Source: Pseudomonadota bacterium (lineage in GTDB: Bacteria > Pseudomonadota > Gammaproteobacteria > Steroidobacterales > Steroidobacteraceae). From it: DNA of 33,964 nt. The notes under the pieces were generated by a model that did no database searches, was not told where the DNA came from, and saw only the letters and a program-made list of their open reading frames with translations. Each line of letters starts with the position of its first letter. Position 1 is the first letter of the stretch. The stretch spans positions 1 through 33,964 of the forward strand of contig JAEYXD010000219.1 in assembly GCA_023428645.1 (NCBI GenBank), given 5' to 3'. The translations under genes were made by a program, and so were the position numbers. This document shows positions 9,020-15,861 of this stretch, one piece after another.

Positions 9020-10155
9020 TCCAGAAATATCGCATCGGCCGCTACCTGCTGGCGCAGAAGCTGAGCGGCCGCGAGCGATTTCCGCTCGTGCTGATGCTGG
9101 AGCCGCTGTTCCAGTGCAACCTCGCGTGCGCGGGCTGCGGCAAGATCGATCATCCCAAGGAAGTACTGCAGCGGCGGATGAGCGTCGAGCAGGCGCTCAA
9201 TGCCGTCGATGAATGCGGCGCGCCCGTCGTCTCCATTCCCGGCGGCGAGCCGCTCATTCATCGCCAGCTGCCGCAGATCGTCGCGGGGATCGTGGCGCGC
9301 CGCAAGTTCGTGTACTTGTGTACGAACGCGCTGCTGCTCGCGAAACACATCGATGAATATCGGCCCTCACGCTATCTCGTGTTCTCGATTCATCTCGACG
9401 GCGGTCGCGAGCGTCACGATGCGTCGGTGTGCCAGCGGGGCGTGTTCGACAAGGCGGTCGCCGCGATCCGACTCGCTCGGAGCAAGGGTTTTCGCGTCAC
9501 CATCAACTGCACGTTGTTCGTAGGGGAGGATGCTGCGGAGGTCGCGGCATTTTTCGACGAGGCGATGCGGTTCGGCATCGAGGGCATCACGGTCTCGCCG
9601 GGCTACAGTTATCAGCGCGCTCCGCGGCAGGATGTGTTCCTGGCCCGTGCCGCCAGCAAGCGACTCTTCCGCGACATCTTCCGCACCGGCCGTCGTCGCG
9701 AAAGCCGCTGGAACTTCACCAATTCGAGCCTGTTCCTGGACTTCCTCGCGGGCAATCAGACCTACCAGTGCACGCCGTGGAGCAATCCGACGTACAACCT
9801 CTTCGGCTGGCAGAGGCCATGCTATTTGCTCGACGAAGGCTACGCGGACAGTTTTCGTTCGCTCATGGAGGACACCGAGTGGGATCGCTACGGCGTAGGC
9901 CGCAACCCGCGTTGCGACAATTGCATGGCGCATTGCGGCTTCGAGGGGACGGCGGTGACGGACATGCTGTCGCATCCCATGAAGGCACTTCGCGTCAGCT
10001 TGCGTGGCCCCCGCGTGCGCGGCCCGATGTCCGCGGAGTTGCCGGTGCAGTACACGGAACGCCCCGAGCAGCCCGCGGCGGTCGTGCCCGTCGCCGCGAT
10101 TCGCGGCACGCGGCGTGCGCGACGGGCGGAGCAAAGCGATGGATGCGAGCGATGA
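9004..10155 (+). CDS. hpnH: HpnH, radical SAM adenosylhopane synthase
   Basis: HpnH joins a 5'-deoxyadenosyl radical to diploptene, making adenosylhopane, the first step of the C35 side chain. The 383-residue protein has the radical SAM cysteines Cys38, Cys42 and Cys45 (CNLACAGC) and the SAM-binding GGEP (SIPGGEPLIH). It also has a C-terminal cysteine-rich stretch (RCDNCMAHCGFEG) typical of the family. The opening IPLIQKYRIGRYLLAQKL is very HpnH-like. The C-terminal 50 residues are Arg/Pro/Ala-rich and probably disordered. The ATG at 9004 lies inside the end of idi and has a GGAG upstream; the gene in turn overlaps hpnM by 17 bases. Tight overlaps indicate one operon. Confidence 0.95.
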   Translation: MGIPLIQKYRIGRYLLAQKLSGRERFPLVLMLEPLFQCNLACAGCGKIDHPKEVLQRRMSVEQALNAVDECGAPVVSIPGGEPLIHRQLPQIVAGIVARRKFVYLCTNALLLAKHIDEYRPSRYLVFSIHLDGGRERHDASVCQRGVFDKAVAAIRLARSKGFRVTINCTLFVGEDAAEVAAFFDEAMRFGIEGITVSPGYSYQRAPRQDVFLARAASKRLFRDIFRTGRRRESRWNFTNSSLFLDFLAGNQTYQCTPWSNPTYNLFGWQRPCYLLDEGYADSFRSLMEDTEWDRYGVGRNPRCDNCMAHCGFEGTAVTDMLSHPMKALRVSLRGPRVRGPMSAELPVQYTERPEQPAAVVPVAAIRGTRRARRAEQSDGCER

Positions 10156-10786
10156 AGGGCGGTCGATCGCGGCGCGGCGTGGCGCTCGCACGGGCTTGCG
10201 CGCAGCGGCGTTGACGATGCTGTGCGCGCTCACGATGTGCGGCTCGGCGGCGGATGAGCGCCCCGCGGCGGCGGTCGTCGAGAAGCTGCAAGCGACCTTG
10301 CTCGATGCCATGAAGAACGCCCCATCGCTCGGGTTCGAGGGCCGCTATGAGAAGCTCGCGCCAGTCGTCGAGGAGGTGCACGACTTCCCGTTCATTGTGC
10401 GCACGATGCTGAGCCAGAACGCGAGGCAGCTGACGCCGCAGCAGCTCCAGCAGGCGGTCGATGCGTTCGCCGACGCGAGCGCGCGGATCTACGCGCGCGA
10501 GTTCGACGGCTACCACGGCGAACGCTTCGTCACCTTGAGCGAAAAGCTCGAGCCGCGCGGCACGCGCGTGGTGCGCACGGTGATGCAGGCGCAGGGCAGG
10601 GCGGACACGCGTTTCGACTATCTGCTGCGGGAGTCGTCGGGTCGATGGCGCATCGTCAATACCATTGCGGAAGGCGTGAGCCAGCTCGCGCTCGATCGCT
10701 CGCAGGCGCAGTCGGCGCTCGAGCAGAGCGGCTTCGAGGGCCTGATGACGTGGATTCAAGGCCGCGTGCCGCAAGAGCGAGGGTGA
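10139..10786 (+). CDS. hpnM: HpnM, MlaC/Ttg2D-like periplasmic lipid carrier
   Basis: This 215-residue protein of the Ttg2/MlaC family (Tol_Tol_Ttg2) is the type called HpnM in hopanoid clusters. It has a twin-Arg-containing basic N-terminus, a hydrophobic stretch (about 20-37) and a probable signal-peptidase site near CGSAADE, so it should be exported to the periplasm. The body contains the family landmarks ARQLTPQQLQQAVDAFADA and YLLRESSGRWRIVNTIAEGV. MlaC proteins carry phospholipids between membranes; carrying hopanoids is the natural inference here. The ATG at 10139 has GGAG about eight bases upstream and overlaps the end of hpnH. The next gene starts two bases after its stop. Confidence 0.88.
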   Translation: MDASDEGRSIAARRGARTGLRAAALTMLCALTMCGSAADERPAAAVVEKLQATLLDAMKNAPSLGFEGRYEKLAPVVEEVHDFPFIVRTMLSQNARQLTPQQLQQAVDAFADASARIYAREFDGYHGERFVTLSEKLEPRGTRVVRTVMQAQGRADTRFDYLLRESSGRWRIVNTIAEGVSQLALDRSQAQSALEQSGFEGLMTWIQGRVPQERG

Positions 10787-10788
10787 GC

Positions 10789-11568
10789 ATGCGGCGCGCC
10801 AGTCTCCAGCACTCACGTTCTGTTCCTCGCGAGTCGTTCGCGTCGCAGGCGGACGCATGGCACGAGCGGATGCACGCCGCGCTCGCCAGACACTTGCCGC
10901 GCGCGGACGAAACGCCCGCCTGCTTGAACGCCGCGCTGCGCAGCTGGGTGCTGGATCGCGCGGTGCGCAAGCATCCGATTCTGATTTTCGCTGTCGGTCG
11001 GACAGTGGGCTTGCGAGAGCAGCAGATCGAGGTCGCCGCGTGCGCCGTGGAGCTGTTGCACTTGTTCGTCGAAGCGCACCGTGTGCCGCCAGCCCTCGTC
11101 GCGGACGAGCAGTCGCGGGCGGCGCATCGAGCGCCGCATGACTACGATCAGGCGATGCTGCTGCTCGTGGGTGATTCGTTGCCGCCGCTGGCGTTCCGGT
11201 TGCTCTGTGTCGATCCTGGCCTGGCGCTTGCGCCGAGCGTGCGGCTGCAGCTCACGGCGATGCTCGCGGCTGCGAGCGGTTCGCGTGGCAGGCTCGGCAG
11301 GTACATGCCGAGGGCGGCGGACGAGGCTGCGGATTTTTCCGAGCGGGCACGTCGAGCCGACTACCGCACGGACGTGCGGCTCGCGGTCGCGTGTCGCGCA
11401 CGGCCGCCCGGCCGCGGCGTCGGCGCGCTGCTCGCCGAATTCGAACGTGCGTTGGCGCTGTCGTGGACGGAAGCGTATGCGGTCGTCGCGCGCGGCGGCG
11501 CGCAGGCGGAGACGTTGCGTCATGCGACGCGCTGGCTGATCGAACACGACGACGAAGGGGAGCGATGA
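10789..11568 (+). CDS. Polyprenyl diphosphate synthase homologue lacking catalytic motifs (IspA-like pseudoenzyme)
   Basis: This 259-residue protein aligns by eye with farnesyl/geranylgeranyl diphosphate synthases such as IspA. The segments CAVELLHLFVEAHR (85-98) and AMLLLVGDSLPPLAFRLL (122-139) match the family's helices closely and at the right spacing. The first Asp-rich motif, DDxxxxD, reads RVPPALV (98-104), with all three Asp gone. The Lys-Thr pair is Asp-Tyr (191-192). The second FQxxDD motif reads WTEAYA (226-231), and GKRxRP has become AVRKHP (58-63). The protein also stops about 40 residues short of IspA. The frame is intact, with GAGGG five bases before the ATG, and the stop overlaps the dxs start. 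It occupies the place ispA has in the common ispA-dxs order. It is unlikely to condense prenyl diphosphates; a regulatory or partner subunit is an inference. Confidence 0.75.
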   Translation: MRRASLQHSRSVPRESFASQADAWHERMHAALARHLPRADETPACLNAALRSWVLDRAVRKHPILIFAVGRTVGLREQQIEVAACAVELLHLFVEAHRVPPALVADEQSRAAHRAPHDYDQAMLLLVGDSLPPLAFRLLCVDPGLALAPSVRLQLTAMLAAASGSRGRLGRYMPRAADEAADFSERARRADYRTDVRLAVACRARPPGRGVGALLAEFERALALSWTEAYAVVARGGAQAETLRHATRWLIEHDDEGER

Positions 11569-13472
11569 TGAACGCGCCCGAGCGCTTTCCACTGCTCTCG
11601 ACGATCGAATCCCCGGCGGATGTGCGGCGGCTGCCAGCCACGGAGCTCGGACCGCTGGCGGGGGAGTTGCGGAACTTTCTCATCGAGACCGTCAGTCGGA
11701 TGGGCGGTCATTTCGCCGCGGGCCTCGGCACGGTCGAGCTGACGCTCGCGTTGCATTACGTGTTCGATACGCCCGACGACCGCATCGTTTGGGACGTGGG
11801 TCATCAGGCGTACCCGCACAAGGTGCTCACCGGGCGGCGAGATCAGCTGCACACCATTCGACATCAAGGCGGGCTGCTGCCGTTTCCCGCGCGACACGAA
11901 AGTGAATACGACACCTTCGGCGTGGGTCACTCCAGCACGTCGATCAGCGCGGCCTTGGGAATGGCGATCGCCGCCCAGCGGAGCGGCTCGCAGCGCAAGG
12001 TCGTCGCGGTGATCGGCGATGGCGCGCTCAGCGCGGGTCTGGCGTTCGAAGCATTGAATCACGCCGGCGCGACCGACTTGGATTTGCTCGTCATCCTGAA
12101 CGACAACGAGATGTCGATCTCCGAAGCGGTGGGGGCGATCTCGAATTACTGTGCGCGGCTGCTCTCCGGCAAGCTGTACTCGCAGTTGCGCGAGCAGGGC
12201 AAGCGCGTGCTGCGCAATCTGCCGAGCGCGTGGGAGCTGGCGCGGCGCTCGGAGGTGTTCGTGAAGGGCATGGTGCTGCCGGGAACGATCTTCGAGGAGA
12301 TCGGCTTCAATTACATCGGTCCGGTGGATGGACACGACATCGATACGCTCACCGCGACCTTGCGCAACGTGCGCGAGCTCAGCGGGCCCCAGCTGCTGCA
12401 CGTCGTCACGCAGAAGGGCAAAGGCTATGCGCCGGCCGAAAGCGATCCGATCAAATGGCACGGCCCGGGCAAGTTCAATCACGAGACCGGCGAGATCTAC
12501 AAGGAGCCGGCGCCGGGGCTCACCTATTCTCAGGTGTTCGGCCGCTGGATCTGCGACATGGCGCAAGCGGATCCGCGCATCGTTGCGATCACGCCGGCCA
12601 TGCGCGAAGGCTCCGGACTCGTGGAGTATTCACAGCGTTTTCCCGATCGTTACTTCGACGTCGCGATTGCCGAGCAGCACGCCGTGACGCTGGCGGCGGG
12701 ATTGGCGTGCGAGCGGTGGCATCCGGTCGTGGCGATCTATTCCACCTTCCTGCAGCGCGCCTACGATCAATTGATTCACGACGTGGCCTTGCAATGTCTG
12801 CCGGTTGCGTTCGCGATCGACCGCGGCGGCCTCGTCGGCGGTGACGGGGCCACGCATCAAGGCAGCTACGACTTAAGCTACCTGCGCTGCGTTCCGAACA
12901 TGATCGTAATGGCGCCGGCCGACGAGAACGAGTGCCGCCAGATGCTGTACACGGCGACACAATGCGGCCGTCCGGCCGCGGTGCGCTATCCGCGGGGCAC
13001 GGGCCCGGGCGCTCTCATCGAATCCACGATGACCGCGCTGCCGATCGGTCGGGCGCAAGTACGACGCACGGGGCGGGCGGGGCTCGCCATTCTCGCCTTC
13101 GGCACGATGGTGTCGCTCTGCGAGCGCATCGCCGACCGCCATGAGCTGACGTTGATCAACATGCGATTCGTGAAGCCGCTCGACGAGGAGCTCATCCTGC
13201 GCATGGCGCAGACGCATCGCGGCTTCGTGACGGTGGAAGAGAACGTCATTGCGGGCGGTGCAGGCAGTGCGGTCAACGAGTGCCTGCATGCGCATGGCAT
13301 CGTCATGCCCGTGCTGAACTGCGGCATCCCGGATTGCTTCGTCGGGCATGGATCGCGCGAGGACAATCTGCAAGAGGCGGGGCTCGACCAGCGAGCGATC
13401 GAGCGCAGGATCCTCGAATGGTGGCGCTCGCAGCAGCGCGGGATGCGCACGCGGGACTGCGTAAGCGTCTAG
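11568..13472 (+). CDS. dxs: 1-deoxy-D-xylulose-5-phosphate synthase
   Basis: DXS condenses pyruvate and glyceraldehyde 3-phosphate with thiamine diphosphate, the entry step of the MEP isoprenoid pathway. The 634-residue protein is complete. It shows GHQAYPHKVLTGR, GVGHSSTSISAALG, the ThDP/Mg motif GDGALSAGLAFEALNHAG with NDNEMSIS downstream, GFNYIGPVDGHD, the catalytic Glu in AIAEQHAVTLAAG, GDGATHQGSYDLSYLR and VEENVIAGGAGSAVNE. Two adjacent ATGs (11565, 11568) are possible. AAGGGG ends at 11560, so the second has the better spacing, while the first overlaps the upstream stop. It ends the hopanoid block and probably raises precursor flux for hopanoids. Whether another dxs exists elsewhere in the genome cannot be seen. 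Confidence 0.96.
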   Translation: MNAPERFPLLSTIESPADVRRLPATELGPLAGELRNFLIETVSRMGGHFAAGLGTVELTLALHYVFDTPDDRIVWDVGHQAYPHKVLTGRRDQLHTIRHQGGLLPFPARHESEYDTFGVGHSSTSISAALGMAIAAQRSGSQRKVVAVIGDGALSAGLAFEALNHAGATDLDLLVILNDNEMSISEAVGAISNYCARLLSGKLYSQLREQGKRVLRNLPSAWELARRSEVFVKGMVLPGTIFEEIGFNYIGPVDGHDIDTLTATLRNVRELSGPQLLHVVTQKGKGYAPAESDPIKWHGPGKFNHETGEIYKEPAPGLTYSQVFGRWICDMAQADPRIVAITPAMREGSGLVEYSQRFPDRYFDVAIAEQHAVTLAAGLACERWHPVVAIYSTFLQRAYDQLIHDVALQCLPVAFAIDRGGLVGGDGATHQGSYDLSYLRCVPNMIVMAPADENECRQMLYTATQCGRPAAVRYPRGTGPGALIESTMTALPIGRAQVRRTGRAGLAILAFGTMVSLCERIADRHELTLINMRFVKPLDEELILRMAQTHRGFVTVEENVIAGGAGSAVNECLHAHGIVMPVLNCGIPDCFVGHGSREDNLQEAGLDQRAIERRILEWWRSQQRGMRTRDCVSV

Positions 13473-13498
13473 TACGCAATGACGCTTTCGGCTAGACG
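13463..13498 (+). terminator. Inverted repeats across the dxs stop codon, possible terminator
   Basis: AAGCGTC (13463-13469) is matched by GACGCTT (13481-13487), a perfect 7-bp stem with an 11-base loop. CGTCTAG (13466-13472) is matched by CTAGACG (13492-13498). The two stems share bases, so only one can form at a time. There is only a TTTC after the first stem, so intrinsic termination would be weak. Confidence 0.3.
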
Positions 13499-13524
13499 TG
13501 TATTCGCGGGGCGGCTCGGCAGGT

Positions 13525-13541
13525 GAGCACCGATGGTGCTC
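13525..13541. terminator. Short perfect hairpin between dxs and tRNA-Ser
   Basis: GAGCACC (13525-13531) and GGTGCTC (13535-13541) form a 7-bp stem with a three-base loop. It lies between the convergent ends of dxs and tRNA-Ser and could stop or end-protect transcripts from either side. No T-run follows on either strand, so the call is tentative. Confidence 0.35.
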
Positions 13542-13553
13542 GGCGGCGCAAAG

Positions 13554-13645
13554 TGGCGGAGAGACAGGGATTCGAACCCTGGAACACCCGTGAAGATGTT
13601 ACTGGAATTCCAGTCCAGCGCCTTCGACCGCTCGGCCATCTCTCC
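13554..13645 (-). tRNA. tRNA-Ser (anticodon GGA)
   Basis: Read on the minus strand, the 92 bases fold as a class II tRNA. The acceptor stem GGAGAGA pairs with TCTCTCC, and the anticodon stem CTGGA/TCCAG encloses the loop CTGGAAT with GGA at 13611-13609. A long variable arm follows, then the T arm with GGTTCGAATCC. The discriminator is G and the 3' CCA is encoded. It reads UCC and UCU serine codons. It lies downstream of dapA on the same strand. No integrase or repeated tRNA 3' end is nearby, so there is no sign that it serves as an integration site here. Confidence 0.96.
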
Positions 13646-13693
13646 GCATCGCATGGACTAGCACTTCGCCGCTAGCCCCCCATCCCTGCGTCA

Positions 13694-13716
13694 GGCCGCG
13701 CAGATTACACGCGGCC
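13694..13716 (-). terminator. Candidate terminator after dapA
   Basis: GGCCGCG (13694-13700) and CGCGGCC (13710-13716) form a perfect GC-only 7-bp stem with a nine-base loop. It starts seven bases beyond the dapA stop. There is no T-run, so it may be a weak or factor-assisted terminator separating dapA from tRNA-Ser. Confidence 0.45.
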
Positions 13717-13723
13717 GGCGGGC

Positions 13724-14605
13724 TCAGGCAAACACGATTCCGGCGGCTTGCAATGCTTCCAGGACCTGGCCGTGGAATTGCTTGCTGAACGGGGTGAGGG
13801 GGAGGCGAAGGGCGTCGCCGATCAGGCCCATGCGCGCCAGCGCCCATTTGACCGGAATCGGGTTCGACTCCAGGAACAGCGTGCGGTGCAGCGGCCGCAA
13901 CGTCAGGTCGATCGCGGTGGCTTCGTCGGCGCGGCCGGCGCGGGCGGCGGCGATGGCGTCGTGCACCTTGCGCGGCGCGACGTTCGCGGTGACGGAAATG
14001 ACGCCCTTGAAGCCGGCGAGCGTGCTCTCGACCGCGAGATCGTCATCGCCGCTCAGCAACGAGAGCTGGGTGCCCACCAGCTTCACCAGTTCGCGATTGC
14101 GCTCGAGCGAGCCGCTCGCCTCTTTCAAGCCCACGATGTTCGGGATCTCGGCCAGGCGGGCGACGGTCTCCGGCTTCATGTCGCAGGCCGTGCGGCCGGG
14201 AACGTTGTACAGAATCTGGGGAATCGCGACGGTTTCCGCGATCAGCTTGAAGTGCCGGTACAAGCCCTCCTGCGGCGGCTTGTTGTAATAAGGTGTGACG
14301 AGCAAGCAGGCATCGGCGCCGGCACGCTGGGCCGAGCGCGTCAGCTCGATGGCCTCGGTCGTCGAGTTCGCGCCCGTGCCGGCAATGACCGGCACGCGCT
14401 TACGCGCCGTCTGGATGACCCGCCGGACCACTTCCATGTGCTCGTCGACGCTCAGTGTCGAGGATTCCCCAGTCGTACCGACGGCGACGATGCCGTCCGT
14501 CCGATTGTCAATATGAAAATCGACGAGGCGATCGAGCGCCTTGAAGTCGACGCTGCCGTCGACGTTCATAGGGGTCACGATCGCCACGATACTGCCGGTG
14601 AACAT
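13724..14605 (-). CDS. dapA: 4-hydroxy-tetrahydrodipicolinate synthase
   Basis: DapA condenses pyruvate with aspartate semialdehyde at the branch to lysine and meso-diaminopimelate, a cytoplasmic homotetramer in most bacteria. The 293-residue protein carries the full active site at almost the same numbers as in Escherichia coli: Thr45 (in GTTGESSTLS), Tyr107, Tyr133 (LYNVPGRTACD), Arg138 and the Schiff-base Lys161 (IVGLKEASG). Length is normal. GAGGA lies about six bases before the ATG at 14605. It is divergent from gcvR, the same arrangement as dapA|gcvR-bcp in enterobacteria, so it is clearly the orthologue rather than a related aldolase. Confidence 0.97.
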   Translation of the reverse strand: MFTGSIVAIVTPMNVDGSVDFKALDRLVDFHIDNRTDGIVAVGTTGESSTLSVDEHMEVVRRVIQTARKRVPVIAGTGANSTTEAIELTRSAQRAGADACLLVTPYYNKPPQEGLYRHFKLIAETVAIPQILYNVPGRTACDMKPETVARLAEIPNIVGLKEASGSLERNRELVKLVGTQLSLLSGDDDLAVESTLAGFKGVISVTANVAPRKVHDAIAAARAGRADEATAIDLTLRPLHRTLFLESNPIPVKWALARMGLIGDALRLPLTPFSKQFHGQVLEALQAAGIVFA

Positions 14606-14713
14606 GGGAATCCTCGAGGGGGGAATTTTGCGCGGGGATCGTACTGGCCGTGCTCTGTAGGGGCAAGCGCCGCCCGTGTTTTGCGTGTCGGCAAAAGCGC
14701 TCGGATTGCAGCG

Positions 14714-14742
14714 TTTTCACACTGTGGGGATGCCTGTACACT
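14714..14742 (+). promoter_or_regulatory. Possible sigma-70 promoter for gcvR
   Basis: TTTTCA (14714-14719) and TACACT (14737-14742) are separated by 17 bases and lie 30 bases before the gcvR start. Each hexamer matches the consensus at four of six positions. The site falls in the dapA-gcvR divergent region. No dapA promoter was recognised on the other strand. Confidence 0.35.
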
Positions 14743-14772
14743 CAGCGCCCGTACGTCGTCACCATCCTCAGA

Positions 14773-15303
14773 ATGCAACTCATCGTCATCAGCGCCTTAG
14801 GCAGCGACCGCACCGGCCTCGTCTACGATCTCACCCGAGCAGTGCTCGATTGCTCCGGCAACATCCTCGACAGCCGGATGAGCGCGTTCGGCAACGAATT
14901 CGCCATGCTGCTGCTGGTGTCGGGCAACTGGCATACGCTCGCGAAGCTGGAGACCGAGCTCAAGAAACTGAGTGATGCGAGCGGCATCACGGTCAGCCTG
15001 CGTCGTACCGACCAGCGCCCGCAGCGCAAGGATGTCGTTACGTACTCGATCGACGTCGTCGCGCTCGACCAGCCGGGAATCGTGCACAACCTGGCGGGAT
15101 TCTTCAGCGCCCGCGGCATCGACATCGCGGAGCTCAATACCCGTTCGTACTCGGCCGCGCATACCGGCGCGCCGATGTTCAGCGTGCAAATGCTCGTGCA
15201 CGTGCCCGCGAAGGTGCACATCGCGGCGCTTCGCGAGGAGTTCATGGACTTGTGCGATCAATTGAATCTCGATGCGATCTTGGAGCCCGTCAAGCCGCAG
15301 TGA
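14773..15303 (+). CDS. gcvR: GcvR-like double ACT-domain regulator
   Basis: This 176-residue protein consists of two ACT domains, about residues 1-80 and 90-170. The first opens LIVISALGSDRTGLVYDLT and the second VVALDQPGIVHNLAGFFSARG, both with the Gly-containing ligand loop of ACT domains. GcvR in E. coli binds the activator GcvA and represses the glycine cleavage operon, sensing glycine. The position, divergent from dapA and followed by bcp, is the same as in E. coli, which supports the name. I used the ATG at 14773, where the first ACT domain begins; residues upstream do not look like protein. The ribosome site is weak. bcp follows 37 bases after the stop. Confidence 0.87.
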   Translation: MQLIVISALGSDRTGLVYDLTRAVLDCSGNILDSRMSAFGNEFAMLLLVSGNWHTLAKLETELKKLSDASGITVSLRRTDQRPQRKDVVTYSIDVVALDQPGIVHNLAGFFSARGIDIAELNTRSYSAAHTGAPMFSVQMLVHVPAKVHIAALREEFMDLCDQLNLDAILEPVKPQ

Positions 15304-15340
15304 GCCGCGGTGCCCGACAGGACCAAGACGTGGAGGCGTA

Positions 15341-15817
15341 GTGGCGATCACGAAGTCCGTGGAATTGGACAAGAAAGTGCCGAACTTTTCCCGCCCGGTC
15401 ACGGGCGGCGGCACGTGGAAGCTGAGCGACGCCGCGGGCAAGAAGCTCGTCCTGTATTTCTATCCTCGCGACAACACGGCTGGCTGCACGGTCGAAGGAC
15501 AGGCCTTCGCGGAGCTGCATCCGCAGCTCAAGAGAGCCGGGGTCGTCGTCCTCGGTGTCTCGCCGGACACGCTCGCCTCACACGAGAAGTTCAAGGAGAA
15601 GTTCTCGTTCCCGTTCGAGCTGCTGTCGGACGAGGACACCTCGGTCTGCGGCCTGTTCGGCGTGTGGAAGGAAAAGAGCATGTACGGCCGCAAATTCATG
15701 GGCGTCGAGCGCAGCACGTTTCTCGTCGACGAGAAAGGGGTGCTGCGGCGCGAATGGCGCAAAGTCAAAGTACCCGGGCACGCTGCCGCCGTGCTCGAAG
15801 CAGCGAAGTCCCTCTGA
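15341..15817 (+). CDS. bcp: Thioredoxin-dependent peroxiredoxin, Bcp/PrxQ type
   Basis: This 158-residue peroxiredoxin reduces hydrogen peroxide and organic hydroperoxides. The peroxidatic cysteine is Cys49 in DNTAGCTVEGQAF, and the family stretch GVWKEKSMYGRKFMGVERST is intact. The resolving cysteine that E. coli Bcp carries five residues after the peroxidatic one is Gln54 here. Cys103 (DTSVCGLFG) is the only other cysteine and could resolve the sulfenic acid, as in PrxQ forms whose second cysteine lies on a later helix; otherwise it is a 1-Cys enzyme. The GTG start has GGAGG four bases upstream. It sits in gcvR-bcp-phoH-queF, and the next gene's first possible ATG overlaps its stop. Confidence 0.92.
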   Translation: MAITKSVELDKKVPNFSRPVTGGGTWKLSDAAGKKLVLYFYPRDNTAGCTVEGQAFAELHPQLKRAGVVVLGVSPDTLASHEKFKEKFSFPFELLSDEDTSVCGLFGVWKEKSMYGRKFMGVERSTFLVDEKGVLRREWRKVKVPGHAAAVLEAAKSL

Positions 15818-15861
15818 TGCTCGACACCGACACGAACTCTCCCGACACGCCGAAAGGCGAA

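Noticed and set aside
13554..13645. tRNA-Ser as an integration site for a mobile element
   Set aside because: No integrase, no repeated tRNA 3' end and no change in gene type lies on either side.
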